From the NCBI RefSeq assembly GCF_043226085.1, contig NZ_CP171226.1, positions 62,001-126,000 of the forward strand: a DNA stretch of 64,000 nt. The letters are read 5' to 3'. The notes below the pieces were generated by a model, which was not told where the DNA came from, did no database searches, and saw only the letters and a list, made by a program, of their open reading frames with translations. The DNA is from Amaricoccus sp003258405 (GTDB lineage Bacteria > Pseudomonadota > Alphaproteobacteria > Rhodobacterales > Rhodobacteraceae). This document shows positions 1-8,643 of the stretch, piece by piece. Each line of letters begins with the position of its first letter. Positions within the stretch are counted from its first letter, which is position 1. Both the position numbers and the translations under genes were made by a program.

Positions 1-1
1 G

Positions 2-964
2 TTGCCGGGGCTGGTCGTGCAGCGCCACCGGCATTTCGATGCGCTGATCCGCAGGGCCGGGCCCCTGCCGCCGATGCCGACAGCGGTCGTCTGCCCGGAA
101 GAGCCGAATTCCCTCGGGGGTGCGGTTCTGGCGGCGAAGCGAACGCTCATCACGCCGATTCTGATCGGCAAGCGCGCAAAGATCCTTGCCGCCGCCGCTG
201 AAATCGGCGCGGACATTTCCGGCTACGAGTTGATCGACGTCGACGAGGATGCGAAAGCGGCGCATGCCGGTGTCGATCTCGTCATCGCGGGCCGGGCCAA
301 GGCGCTGATGAAGGGGCATCTTCATACCGATCACCTCCTGCATGCCGCGCTCCGCAAGCCGGACGGGCTTAGGGCAGGGCGGCGCTTCACGCATGTCTTC
401 GTCGTCGATGTGCCCGGGCTTGCGCATCCGCTGCTCGTGACGGACGCGGCGATCAACATTGCGCCCGACCTGCCCACCAAGGTCGATATCGTGCAGAACG
501 CCATCGACCTCGCGATCTCTCTTGGCATTGCCGTTCCGAAGGTCGGCGTGCTGTCAGCCGTCGAGACGGTCAATCCGGCAATCGCCTCGTCTGTCGATGC
601 GGCACTGCTCTCGAAGATGGCGGATCGCGGCCAGATTCACGGAGGGCTTGTCGAGGGGCCGCTTGCCATGGACAATGCGGTCGATCTCGGGGCCGCCCGC
701 ACGAAGGGCATCAAGTCCGAGGTCGCGGGACGTGCGGAGGTTCTGGTCGTGCCTGATCTGGATGCGGGCAACATGCTTGCCAAGCAGCTCACGTATATCG
801 CCAAGGCCGAAGCTGCCGGCGTGGTTCTGGGTGCGTCGGTGCCGATCATCCTGACCTCGCGCGCCGATGACGACATGGCGCGGCTGGCGTCCTGCGCGGT
901 GGCGGCGATCCATCAGGCGCGGCTCTCGGGAGTGGAAATCCCGCAGGAGATTGCCGCCGAATGA
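2..964 (+). CDS. Phosphate acetyl/butyryltransferase-type protein (5' end outside window)
   Basis: The reading frame is open from the left edge, so the N-terminus lies outside the window. The 320 visible residues resemble the phosphotransacetylase domain of the PTA/PTB family, including bifunctional enoyl-CoA hydratase/phosphate acetyltransferase proteins: the segments GRAKALMKGHLHTDHLL, HVFVVDVPGLAHPLLVTDAA and LVEGPLAMDNAVD are typical. Such enzymes interconvert acyl-CoA and acyl phosphate in the cytoplasm. The stop overlaps the start of the acetate kinase gene (ATGA, 4 bp), so the two are probably translationally coupled and act in sequence (acyl-CoA to acyl phosphate to acid plus ATP). 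Whether an N-terminal MaoC-like hydratase domain exists cannot be seen. The family is clear; acetyl versus longer acyl specificity is not. Confidence 0.85.
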   Translation: MPGLVVQRHRHFDALIRRAGPLPPMPTAVVCPEEPNSLGGAVLAAKRTLITPILIGKRAKILAAAAEIGADISGYELIDVDEDAKAAHAGVDLVIAGRAKALMKGHLHTDHLLHAALRKPDGLRAGRRFTHVFVVDVPGLAHPLLVTDAAINIAPDLPTKVDIVQNAIDLAISLGIAVPKVGVLSAVETVNPAIASSVDAALLSKMADRGQIHGGLVEGPLAMDNAVDLGAARTKGIKSEVAGRAEVLVVPDLDAGNMLAKQLTYIAKAEAAGVVLGASVPIILTSRADDDMARLASCAVAAIHQARLSGVEIPQEIAAE

Positions 965-2154
965 CCACGCCGATCGTTCTGACCCTCAACGCCGGATCTT
1001 CCTCGCTGAAGTTCGGTGTCTACGATATTAGCGAAGCCCCGAGCCAGCTCGCCGTCGGTCTGGTCGAGCGTATCGGTGGCCAGCCGCAGCTCAAGGCGGA
1101 TCTCGGCGGGCTCGATGGCAAGGTCCGACAGGAATTGGCGCCGGAGGAGGCCCGGGACCACAAGAGCGCGCTCGGCACGGCCCTCGCCCTGCTCCGCAAG
1201 CGGTTCCCGCACCTGCATGCGGCGGCGGTCGGGCATCGCGTCGTTCATGGCGGCCCGAAGTATACGCTTCCGGTTCACGTGACGCCGCAGGTGCTTGACG
1301 AACTGCGGGCGTTCTCACCCTTCGCGCCGATTCACCAGCCGCACAACATTTCCGGCATAGAAGCGGCGCTCGAGGCTTTCCCGGACGCCTTGCAGGTCGC
1401 CTGTTTCGACACGGCCTTCCACCGGCATCAGCCGAAGGTGAACGACGAGTTCGCCCTGCCACGGGAGTATTACGACAAGGGCGTGCGCCGGTACGGCTTT
1501 CATGGGCTGAGCTACGAATATGTCGCCGGCGAGCTGAAGCGCTTCGCACCACTGCTCTACGAGGGCCGTGTTGTCATCGCCCATCTCGGCAATGGCGCGT
1601 CGATGTGCGGGATGCTCGGCGGCCGCTCCGTGGCCTCGACCATGGGCTTCACTGCACTTGACGGGCTGCCGATGGGGACGCGCACCGGCCAGATCGACCC
1701 GGGCGTGATCTTCTACATGGTGCAGCAGGAAGGGAAAACGATCGACGAGGTGCGCGACCTCTTCTACACCCAGTCCGGCCTGCTCGGAATTTCCGGACTT
1801 TCCAATGATATGCGCACACTGGAGGCCGCCGGTACGCCGGAGGCGAAGGAAGCGATCGACTATTTCGTCTTCCGGGCCCGGCGCGAGCTCGGCGGCCTTG
1901 CGGCCGCACTTGGCGGGCTCGATGCGCTCGTCTTCTGCGGCGGAATCGGGGAAAACTCGCGCTATATCCGGCAGCGCATCTGCGAGGGGCTCGACTGGAT
2001 CGGCATCGAGCTGGACCGGGAGCGGAACGAGGGGAACGAGCGGCGGATCAACGGCTCCTTCAGCCGGACCCATGTCCTGGTCGTTCCGACGAACGAGGAG
2101 CTTGTCATTGCGCGCGCAGCGAAGGCGCTTCTCGCAGAAGAGACGCAGGCGTGA
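961..2154 (+). CDS. ackA: Acetate kinase
   Basis: The 397 residues are full length for acetate/propionate kinases (ASKHA fold). Visible family motifs include the N-terminal phosphate-binding LNAGSSSLKF, GFHGLSYEY, VIAHLGNGASMCG, the GLPMGTRTGQIDPG loop and the C-terminal VFCGGIGENSRYIRQ. It transfers phosphate between acetyl phosphate and ADP in the cytoplasm. The start overlaps the upstream phosphotransacetylase-type gene by four bases (ATGA) and a CoA-transferase pair follows 22 bp downstream in the same direction. The cluster therefore looks like one operon for acetyl-CoA/acetate turnover. Nothing looks degenerate. Confidence 0.96.
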   Translation: MTTPIVLTLNAGSSSLKFGVYDISEAPSQLAVGLVERIGGQPQLKADLGGLDGKVRQELAPEEARDHKSALGTALALLRKRFPHLHAAAVGHRVVHGGPKYTLPVHVTPQVLDELRAFSPFAPIHQPHNISGIEAALEAFPDALQVACFDTAFHRHQPKVNDEFALPREYYDKGVRRYGFHGLSYEYVAGELKRFAPLLYEGRVVIAHLGNGASMCGMLGGRSVASTMGFTALDGLPMGTRTGQIDPGVIFYMVQQEGKTIDEVRDLFYTQSGLLGISGLSNDMRTLEAAGTPEAKEAIDYFVFRARRELGGLAAALGGLDALVFCGGIGENSRYIRQRICEGLDWIGIELDRERNEGNERRINGSFSRTHVLVVPTNEELVIARAAKALLAEETQA

Positions 2155-2176
2155 GGGAAGAAGGGGGACGGACCAG

Positions 2177-2830
2177 ATGAAGAAGGCGATTAGCCCGGCT
2201 GCGGCCGCAGAGTTGATCCCGGAAGGCGCGACGCTGCTTATTGGCGGTTTCATGGCCGTCGGTTCGCCGATCAGGATGATCGATGCGCTGGTCGCGCGCA
2301 AAATCGGCAACCTGACGGTGGTCGCGAATGACACGGCGATGCCCGGGAAGGGCATCGGCAAGCTGATATCCGCAGGGCTCGTGCGTCGGGTCGTTGCGTC
2401 GCACATCGGCCTCAATCCGGAAACCCAGGCGAAGATGATATCGGGCGAGGTCGAGGTGGAGCTGGTGCCGCAGGGGACACTTGTCGAGCGGATCCGGGCA
2501 GGGGGTGTCGGCCTCGGCGGCATTCTGACGGCCACGGGCATCGGCACGCTGGTGGCAGAGGGCAAGCAGATCGTCGAGGTGGACGGCAGGCCCTACATTC
2601 TGGAAAAGCCGATCCGCGGCGATTTCGCGCTCGTGAATGCACAGCAGGCCGATTATCTGGGCAATCTCGAGTATTCGCTCACCGCGCATAACTTCAACCC
2701 GATCATGGCGCTTGCCGCCGATACGGTGATTGCGGAGCCGCATCACATCGTCCCGATCGGGGTCATTCCGCCCGATGGGGTCAAGACGCCGGGCGTTGTG
2801 GTGGATTACCTTCTGGAGAGGGCCGCGTGA
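2177..2830 (+). CDS. CoA-transferase subunit A (AtoD/ScoA type)
   Basis: A 217-residue alpha subunit of a family I 3-oxoacid/acetate CoA-transferase. I chose the ATG at 2177, which follows a purine-rich GGGGGACGGA stretch; the frame is open further upstream but that part is antisense-like and overlaps ackA. The family-typical GATLLIGGF segment near residue 20 and the C-terminal VIPPDGVKTPGVVVDY are visible. The stop overlaps the start of subunit B by one base (TGATG), the usual coupling for these heteromeric enzymes. It would move CoA between short acids such as acetate and acetoacetate. The exact substrate cannot be read from the sequence. Confidence 0.9.
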   Translation: MKKAISPAAAAELIPEGATLLIGGFMAVGSPIRMIDALVARKIGNLTVVANDTAMPGKGIGKLISAGLVRRVVASHIGLNPETQAKMISGEVEVELVPQGTLVERIRAGGVGLGGILTATGIGTLVAEGKQIVEVDGRPYILEKPIRGDFALVNAQQADYLGNLEYSLTAHNFNPIMALAADTVIAEPHHIVPIGVIPPDGVKTPGVVVDYLLERAA

Positions 2831-3516
2831 TGGCGATGATCGAAGAAATGCCGAAAGCCGTCATGAGCCCGAAGGAAGTCATCGCGCGGCGCGTGGCGCG
2901 CGAGATCCGGGAGGGTCAGCTCGTCAATCTCGGCATAGGTCTTCCGAGCATGGTGGCGAATTTCCTGCCGCCCACGGTCCATGTCTTCTTCCAGGCGGAG
3001 AACGGTGTGATCGGGCTTGGCGCGCGCCCGCCCGAGGGCATGGAAGATCCCAACCTGACCGATGCCGGTGGCGGTTTCGTCACGGCAGTGCCGGGAGCCG
3101 CATCGATCGACAGCGCGATGAGCTTCGGCCTCATCCGAGGCGGGCATCTCGACATGACGGTCCTCGGCGGGCTCCAGGTCGATGAGCGCGGCTATCTCGC
3201 CAACTGGATGGTGCCGGGCAAGATGGTGCCGGGCATGGGAGGGGCGATGGATCTCGTGGCGGGCGCGAAGAGCGTGATTGTCGCGATGGTGCACAGTGCC
3301 AAGGGCACGGCGAAGATCGTGCCGGAATGCACGCTGCCTCTGACGGCCGTGCGGCGGATCACGCTGATCGTGACCGAACTGGCGGTGATCGAGCCGACAG
3401 ACGAGGGGCTTCTGTTGCGGGAGCGCGGACCGGGCGTCTCGATCGAGGAGATCCTCGCGGCCACTGGGGCGAAGCTCATCGTTCCTGAAAACGTTCCGGA
3501 GATGGAACTGATGTGA
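2830..3516 (+). CDS. CoA-transferase subunit B (AtoA/ScoB type)
   Basis: A beta subunit of about 228 residues for the same family I CoA-transferase. A GTG at 2827 could also start it, but the ATG at 2830 overlaps the subunit A stop in the usual TGATG arrangement. The catalytic glutamate lies in the family motif ENGVIGLGARP near residue 57, and the following GGGFVTAVPGAASIDSAMSFGLIRGGHLDMTVLGG region is characteristic. It forms the glutamyl-CoA thioester intermediate. It is the last gene of the rightward operon; the next genes are on the other strand. Confidence 0.92.
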   Translation: MAMIEEMPKAVMSPKEVIARRVAREIREGQLVNLGIGLPSMVANFLPPTVHVFFQAENGVIGLGARPPEGMEDPNLTDAGGGFVTAVPGAASIDSAMSFGLIRGGHLDMTVLGGLQVDERGYLANWMVPGKMVPGMGGAMDLVAGAKSVIVAMVHSAKGTAKIVPECTLPLTAVRRITLIVTELAVIEPTDEGLLLRERGPGVSIEEILAATGAKLIVPENVPEMELM

Positions 3517-3559
3517 GATGCGCGCCCCGGCTGGCTGGCAGCCGGAGCGCCTATTCAGG

Positions 3560-3925
3560 TCAGGCGCGCGTGTCGCGTGTGGCCTTCGGCGTCGCGTTGA
3601 CGTTGACCTGGCTGCCATCGGCCCTGTAGGTCATCAGCCGGTCGGCCTGCTCGTTGATGCGCTGCATGTGTGATTGGGCGGAGCGCACGCCTTCCATGCT
3701 GGCGAGGATGAGCCGGCCGTTACGCTCCGCACGGGCCTTCAGGGCCATGATGAAGGCTTCTGGAAGAGAAACACCCGATTCCAGCAGCTCGGTCATGGCA
3801 GCTTCCCGCCGCTTCACGAGCGCTTCGAGCTTGTCGAGCGGGCCCGAAAGCAGAAGCTGCCGTTCCTCGTCAAGCATCTTGAGAACCATCGAATAGCGGG
3901 TCGAGGCGAGGGCTTCGGAGATCAT
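3560..3925 (-). CDS. FlgN-like flagellar protein
   Basis: A 121-residue, mostly helical, charged protein (MLDEERQLLLSGPLDKLEA, then LVKRREAAMTELL) with the length and pattern of FlgN-type chaperones, which bind the hook-filament junction proteins FlgK and FlgL before export. It begins inside the stop of the upstream rod-binding gene (ATGA overlap) and faces fliK across a short divergent promoter region, which supports a flagellar role. FlgN proteins diverge strongly, so the name rests on shape and neighbours as much as on sequence. Confidence 0.7.
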   Translation of the reverse strand: MISEALASTRYSMVLKMLDEERQLLLSGPLDKLEALVKRREAAMTELLESGVSLPEAFIMALKARAERNGRLILASMEGVRSAQSHMQRINEQADRLMTYRADGSQVNVNATPKATRDTRA

Positions 3926-4257
3926 TTCTGCGCGGTCCTTTCCTTGAGGGACTCGAATATGTGCTCGGCAAGGCCTATGCCGCCGTTCTCTGCCAGCACA
4001 CGCGCGTATTCCTGGGTGAGAAGGCCTGAGAAGGCATCTTCGCCCGCGCCGCCGCCGACTTCCTCGGACGTCTTGTTGATGCCGGTGTATTTGAGCATTT
4101 CTGAGAGAAAGACCGCTTCGAATTCGACCGCGGCCTTGCGCATTGCGTCTTCGTCTGCCGTCTGCGGCGCAAGCGGGCGCGGCGTGGCGGCCGGGCCCGT
4201 TGGCGTTACGGTGGGCAGGGCAAGCGGATCCATGAGTCGGTTCTCCGGCGCTTTCAC
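3922..4257 (-). CDS. Rod-binding protein, FlgJ N-terminal domain type
   Basis: A 111-residue protein with the compact rod-binding pattern of the FlgJ N-terminal domain: KAAVEFEAVFLSEMLKYTG, then GEDAFSGLLTQEYARVLAENGG, then IGLAEHIFESL. As usual in alphaproteobacteria, the muramidase domain of enterobacterial FlgJ is absent. It should act in the periplasm as a cap for rod assembly. An in-frame ATG nine codons in (position 4233) is an alternative start. It is the first gene of a two-gene leftward operon, overlapping the FlgN-like gene by 4 bp, and is divergent from fliK with 91 bp between. Confidence 0.8.
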   Translation of the reverse strand: MKAPENRLMDPLALPTVTPTGPAATPRPLAPQTADEDAMRKAAVEFEAVFLSEMLKYTGINKTSEEVGGGAGEDAFSGLLTQEYARVLAENGGIGLAEHIFESLKERTAQK

Positions 4258-4348
4258 TTAAATTGCGATCCGTTTTGCCGTGTTGCGGTAAACAAATCGT
4301 AAGGGATTTACGAAAGAACAGCGCCTGTTCCCTTGTGATGGAGTTCCG

Positions 4349-6160
4349 ATGACCCCGACGGATCTCTCGGCCTTGGGGCGTCCGGCACGGCCGTCCGCGG
4401 CCAAGGATGCCACTTCGGTCGGCAGGAGCGGTGAAAAGGCCGCTCGCAATCCCGATGCCGCGGCATTTGTGCTGGATGATCCCGCCGCTGCGGCGCAGGT
4501 GTCTAAGGAGCCGCGCGATGGTACGCGGCCTGTCCCGACGATGACCGGAAAGGCCGGATCGGAGGCAAAGATCCGTGCCGATGCCATCGCACCCGCCTCC
4601 GAGACGGCTTCCGGGCCCGGCGGCGGCCTTCCCGCAAGCGACGTGGCCAAAGACGCCGCGATCGGAATGGTTCCGGACGGCCAGGACGAACTCCCGGCCG
4701 GAGCCGTGTCAGCTTCCGTGGCCGTCATCGCGGACGATGTGATCGCACCTTTGCAGCAGCAAGGTGCAATCGCGGACGGTGTGGTCGCACCGTTGCAGCG
4801 CGATGGCGCCGGCGAGGAGCTGGCCGACATGCCGGACGGGGAGGGCGTCACATCGGATGTCGGGGAGGTCGCGGAGCCTGTTCGAAGCAAGGCAATTGCT
4901 TCGGACGTAGGAGCGGTCAAGGACTTGGAGGGATCGGGGAAGATGTGGACAGATCTGTCCGGTCCGAGCCGCGCGTCCGAGCTGGGCCATGGTTCTTCCG
5001 CCTTGAAAAAGCCGGCCAAGACGGCCGAAGCAGATCATCGCGTGCAGATGCCTGTTGCCGAGCAAACGATTGATGTCGATGCGGTCGCGGATGTCATGGC
5101 TGCTGCGTTGAAGGACGTGGAGGTTTCCGCGACACCTGGAATGACCGTTGCCCACGATCCGGATATTTCCACCGACGCTTCGGACCATGACGCGGCGGGG
5201 GAAGATGCCGCCGCAGCAGCAGCGGCGGGGGCCACCCTGACGGCACCGGGCCTGGTTCAGGCTCCCGAGCTGAAGCCAAATGACTCCGCCGCTTCGGATG
5301 AGCCCGACCTTTCGGCGCCGGCCGTTCCGGTGGCGCGGAAGGCCGGGGGGCGCGAGGCGCCTGCGCCAATGCCGGAGCAGACCCCGAAACCCGCCGCCGA
5401 TGCGATGCCGACGCTGGCCGGGCGGGCCGATCAGCCGTCGAACAATGCGGTGCCCGCGTCGTCCAAGGCAATGCCCGCATCTCCTGCCTCGATCCATGGC
5501 GAAACGGAGGGCGTTTCAATCGACCGGCGGGATGGCAGCATCCCGGACGCCATTCCTTCGGACTCGTCCGCTTCCTCGAGGCCGGTGTCACCACAGGCGC
5601 CGCAGGCGACCGATGCGCGGCCCTTCGAGGCGCTTGTGCAGGTTGATGCCTCGCGCGGGCCCGGAGCCTGGCGGCTTGATGCCGCTTCGGGGTCGGGGCA
5701 GCCGGCAGAGGCTCGCGGGGCCGTTCACACTGCAGTGCCGATGCGCTCCATGCCTGTTGCAGAGCAGATGGGTGTTGCCATCGGTTCGGCTCGGGACGGA
5801 TCCGTTGAGTTGCGGCTCGACCCCCCGGAGCTTGGCCGGGTCCAGATTCACATGCACACCGCCGATGACAAGGTGCGTGCCGTCGTGATGGCGGAACGGC
5901 CGGAGACCCAGGATCTTCTGCGTCGTCATGCCGAGTTGCTCACCCGGGACCTGAGCGCGGCCGGCTTCGACAGGGTCTCCCTTGACTTCAGCGGCGGCGC
6001 GCAGACCGGCGGACGGCAGGATCGCGATGGCGCTGTCGTGGCAGCTGCGGCTACGGGCGACGAAACGGCGTCGACCTCTGCCGGACTGCCTGAGCTCGAG
6101 GCGCCCGCTGCGCCGCGCCGCAGTTCTACCGGCCTCGCAAACCTCGATATCCGCCTTTGA
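4349..6160 (+). CDS. fliK: Flagellar hook-length control protein FliK
   Basis: A 603-residue protein rich in Ala, Pro, Asp and Ser with low-complexity central sequence, as expected of FliK. The conserved part is C-terminal (about residues 480-560): SVELRLDPPELGRVQIHMHT, then AVVMAERPETQDLLRRHAEL and LTRDLSAAGFDRVSLDF, the Flg_hook domain that switches export specificity at the end of hook growth. The hook-capping gene flgD follows 28 bp downstream in the same direction. The variable ruler region contains a short repeated phrase, DVIAPLQQQGAIADGVVAPLQ-like, near residues 130-150. Confidence 0.92.
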   Translation: MTPTDLSALGRPARPSAAKDATSVGRSGEKAARNPDAAAFVLDDPAAAAQVSKEPRDGTRPVPTMTGKAGSEAKIRADAIAPASETASGPGGGLPASDVAKDAAIGMVPDGQDELPAGAVSASVAVIADDVIAPLQQQGAIADGVVAPLQRDGAGEELADMPDGEGVTSDVGEVAEPVRSKAIASDVGAVKDLEGSGKMWTDLSGPSRASELGHGSSALKKPAKTAEADHRVQMPVAEQTIDVDAVADVMAAALKDVEVSATPGMTVAHDPDISTDASDHDAAGEDAAAAAAAGATLTAPGLVQAPELKPNDSAASDEPDLSAPAVPVARKAGGREAPAPMPEQTPKPAADAMPTLAGRADQPSNNAVPASSKAMPASPASIHGETEGVSIDRRDGSIPDAIPSDSSASSRPVSPQAPQATDARPFEALVQVDASRGPGAWRLDAASGSGQPAEARGAVHTAVPMRSMPVAEQMGVAIGSARDGSVELRLDPPELGRVQIHMHTADDKVRAVVMAERPETQDLLRRHAELLTRDLSAAGFDRVSLDFSGGAQTGGRQDRDGAVVAAAATGDETASTSAGLPELEAPAAPRRSSTGLANLDIRL

Positions 6161-6188
6161 TCCAGCCCCTCAGCAACAGGATCCCCAC

Positions 6189-6908
6189 ATGGACGTGACT
6201 TCGACCAATCCCGCGACCACCGGGACAACCCCAAAATCAACCACGAATTCGAACACCGCGAGCGCGGATTCCTCGAGCGCCAAGTCGAAGAGCGGCAGCG
6301 AGGGAACGACGGCTGGCGCACTTTCCGGAGATTTCAATACCTTCCTGCGGCTTCTGACCTCTCAGATGCAGAACCAGGATCCGCTGGAGCCGACGAGCAA
6401 CACGGAGTTCGTATCGCAGCTTGCGAGCTTCTCCGCGGTCGAGCAGCAGACACGGACAAACGATACGCTGTCCAAGATGTTCGAGCAGATGACGCTCGGG
6501 CAGGGCGGTGACGTGGGAAGCTGGATCGGCAAGGAGGTTCTCGTCGCGGGCGGACAGACCCGGTATTCGGGTGATCCGGTCGAGATTGGCTTCGAGCAGG
6601 TTGAGGGCGCCGAAAAGGCGACGTTGCTGGTGCGCGATGAAAACGGGACGCTCGTTGCGCGCATCCCCGCGAGCGTGACTGAGACTTCGGTAACCTGGGA
6701 CGGCAAGAACCAGAAGGGCGCGGAGTTGCCTGCCGGCCTCTACAGTTTCCAGCTGGAGAGCCTTTCGGGCAGCGATACCACGCTCGGCACCCAGGACGGG
6801 ACGGTCTTCTCGAAAGTCTCCGAAGTCCGTCTGGGTGAGGAGGCCACGCAACTGGTGGTCGCCGGAGGAAAATCCCTCGATGTGGCCGAGGTCACGGCGA
6901 TCCGTTAG
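6189..6908 (+). CDS. flgD: Flagellar hook capping protein FlgD
   Basis: I place the start at the ATG at 6189, 28 bp after fliK, giving 239 residues; the frame is open upstream but that part is fliK in another frame. A Ser/Thr/Lys-rich N-terminus is followed by the FlgD signature FNTFLRLLTSQMQNQDPLEP and then FVSQLASFSAVEQQ. The C-terminal half holds the Ig/Tudor-like region with TWDGKNQKGAELPAGLYSF. FlgD caps the growing hook, and FliK controls its length, so the adjacency is functional. Confidence 0.93.
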   Translation: MDVTSTNPATTGTTPKSTTNSNTASADSSSAKSKSGSEGTTAGALSGDFNTFLRLLTSQMQNQDPLEPTSNTEFVSQLASFSAVEQQTRTNDTLSKMFEQMTLGQGGDVGSWIGKEVLVAGGQTRYSGDPVEIGFEQVEGAEKATLLVRDENGTLVARIPASVTETSVTWDGKNQKGAELPAGLYSFQLESLSGSDTTLGTQDGTVFSKVSEVRLGEEATQLVVAGGKSLDVAEVTAIR

Positions 6909-6917
6909 GTCATCGTT

Positions 6918-7586
6918 CTAAGGGCGATGTCCGTCCCGGGCCGGATCAAGGCGTGCCTTGGCGGCATTGATGAGTGCGGCGAGCGCCGCGCTGCCTCCGG
7001 TGTCCGGGTGCACTTTGCGGATGAGCCGGTGATGCGCGGCCCTGATCTCCTCGAAGGAAGCGCCCGGGGAAAGCCCCAGCACGCGGTATGCTTCCTCCGC
7101 GCTCATCTCTCCGCTGGTTTCGGTTGACTCGTCGTCTGCCGCGCCCCCCAGTCCATGGCGTTCGAGCCAGGCATCGAGAAGTGCCTGGCTCTCGGCATCA
7201 CCCTCATTCCCGATCGCTTGAGCAAGCGCGCGGAGATCCGTCGGCGAAAGCTGCGAGAGAATTTGCCCGGCCAGCGGGCCGCGGCGGATCACGCCGTCCA
7301 TTCGGCCACTGTCGTGGTCGAGGCGCATCGACAACCATGCGCTTTCGACTTCAGAGAACTGCGGCGCGCGTGCGCGGCGGCGCTTGGCGGCAGGGGCGCT
7401 GCGCCAGATCGAGAGGGCGGCAAAGGCGAGCGGCAGGGCAAGCGGAAACTGGCGGGCGAGTGCGAGACCCGCGGCTACGGCAAAGACGAGCAGTGCGGCG
7501 GTGCGTTGCGGCGGCAGGCGTGTCGCCGCAAGCAGGAGGAGGGCTGCGGCCACCGCCCCCCCGCTCCAGAGAATGAGAGGTGTCAT
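6918..7586 (-). CDS. Membrane-anchored DnaJ-domain protein
   Basis: A 222-residue protein. Residues 1-60 contain two to three hydrophobic segments (GGAVAAALLLLAATRL, TAALLVFAVAAGLALA, ALPLAFAALSIW). Residues from about 165 form a J domain: AYRVLGLSPGASFEEIRAAH, then RLIRKVHPDTGG with the HPD tripeptide needed to stimulate an Hsp70. This is a TIM14-like arrangement, so it probably recruits DnaK to the inner membrane. Its start overlaps the stop of the upstream VWA gene (7583-7586), so the two are co-translated. Its client is unknown. Confidence 0.8.
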   Translation of the reverse strand: MTPLILWSGGAVAAALLLLAATRLPPQRTAALLVFAVAAGLALARQFPLALPLAFAALSIWRSAPAAKRRRARAPQFSEVESAWLSMRLDHDSGRMDGVIRRGPLAGQILSQLSPTDLRALAQAIGNEGDAESQALLDAWLERHGLGGAADDESTETSGEMSAEEAYRVLGLSPGASFEEIRAAHHRLIRKVHPDTGGSAALAALINAAKARLDPARDGHRP

Positions 7587-8308
7587 GGCCGGAGATCCGC
7601 GAGGAGTTCGCGCGCTTCCCGGGTTCCCGTTGCTTCCAGCGCGGTGCGCCCTCCTGCCGCATAGGTGCCGATCGCTTCGAGAAGCGCCCGCAGCCGGGCG
7701 GCGGCCCGCGGGTCGAAGCGCAGGAAGACACCGCCCGTGATCCGCGCGATTTCACGATAGGCGGCTTCGGCTGTCTGGTCCTGCCCTTCAAGGAACATGA
7801 ATGCCCGTGTGTTCCGCAGGGCGAGCTCCCCGGCGGTCGCGCAGAGCCGGTCGATATCCTCTTCCATCGTGTCGCCGACATAGACGAGGGCTGCGAGCGG
7901 GCTGCGGCGGGCCTCTGCCGCAGCATGCTGGAGGATACGGTCGATCTGGGTGAGGCCGCCCCGGCAGCTGATGCGTCCCATGAGCGCCTCGAGCCGGTTC
8001 GGGTTCCGAACCCATCCCGAGGCACGCGCCTCGTCCCTGCCTCTGAAATAGGAGAGCTTCACGTCGAGCCCTCCTGCCTTCGCAGCAGCCTCGAAGAGGC
8101 CTGCCTGCAGATGGCAGGCCAGGTCCCAGGTGGGTTGACGGCTCATGGTGGCATCGAGCGCGAATACAAGCCGGCCGCGTGCCGTGCCCGATGGTGCGAT
8201 GGTCTCCGCCTGCCGCAAGAAGGCTGCGACGTCCTTGCCGACGGGGTGCCGGGTGGGAGCAATCTGTGCCGCTCCGGTAGCGGCTGGGGAGGAGTTCCGT
8301 CGGCTCAT
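7583..8308 (-). CDS. VWA-like domain protein
   Basis: I use the ATG at 8308 (MSRRNSSP), preceded by a GGGA-type ribosome site, giving 241 residues; the open frame extends to 8464 but lies between this ATG and the tRNA. The core starts LVFALDATMSRQ, a MIDAS-like D-x-T-x-S motif of von Willebrand factor A domains, and later has AALVYVGDTMEEDIDRL and EIARITGGVFLRF. It overlaps the DnaJ-domain gene by 4 bp, so the two products probably work together. No signal peptide is visible. The function is unknown. Confidence 0.72.
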   Translation of the reverse strand: MSRRNSSPAATGAAQIAPTRHPVGKDVAAFLRQAETIAPSGTARGRLVFALDATMSRQPTWDLACHLQAGLFEAAAKAGGLDVKLSYFRGRDEARASGWVRNPNRLEALMGRISCRGGLTQIDRILQHAAAEARRSPLAALVYVGDTMEEDIDRLCATAGELALRNTRAFMFLEGQDQTAEAAYREIARITGGVFLRFDPRAAARLRALLEAIGTYAAGGRTALEATGTREARELLADLRP

Positions 8309-8464
8309 GGGCACATCCCTTTCACGAGGAGTCTGACACTGGTCCGGGAAAAGGCAAGGCCGGCGATTTCGTCGGTTGGATGACGTTCCGGAAAGAAACT
8401 CTGAAAATCGCTCTGGACGCCCGGAAACGGCTTTGCTATAGGCTCGCTCCCGTAAGGGGCACAT

Positions 8465-8539
8465 TCCGGCGTAGCTCAGTGGTAGAGCAGTTGACTGTTA
8501 ATCAATTGGTCGTAGGTTCGAACCCTACCGCCGGAGCCA
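8465..8539 (+). tRNA. tRNA-Asn (GTT)
   Basis: Complete cloverleaf with CCA encoded. The acceptor stem TCCGGCG pairs with CGCCGGA; the anticodon GTT is at 8497-8499 between stems TTGAC and GTCAA-like arms; the T arm GTAGG TTCGAAC CCTAC is intact. The 3' end (8523-8540) is repeated at 42850-42867, so this gene is the attachment site of the island that follows. Confidence 0.98.
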
Positions 8540-8540
8540 A
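8523..8540 (+). other. attL: 18-bp direct repeat in tRNA-Asn 3' end
   Basis: CCCTACCGCCGGAGCCAA covers the T-stem, acceptor and CCA end of tRNA-Asn and recurs exactly at 42850-42867. The similarity extends four bases further left (TTCG) across a two-base mismatch. The integrase gene begins about 100 bp to the right, the usual arrangement for tRNA-targeted islands. Confidence 0.93.
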
Positions 8541-8643
8541 ATTCCTCTAAGCTTCTGTTTTCGAACGATTTCCGTCCCAGGAATCGGGGTTTTTCCGATT
8601 CTGGCACTTTTCCTGTCACTCCGCTTGGCACAGGCGGACGGGA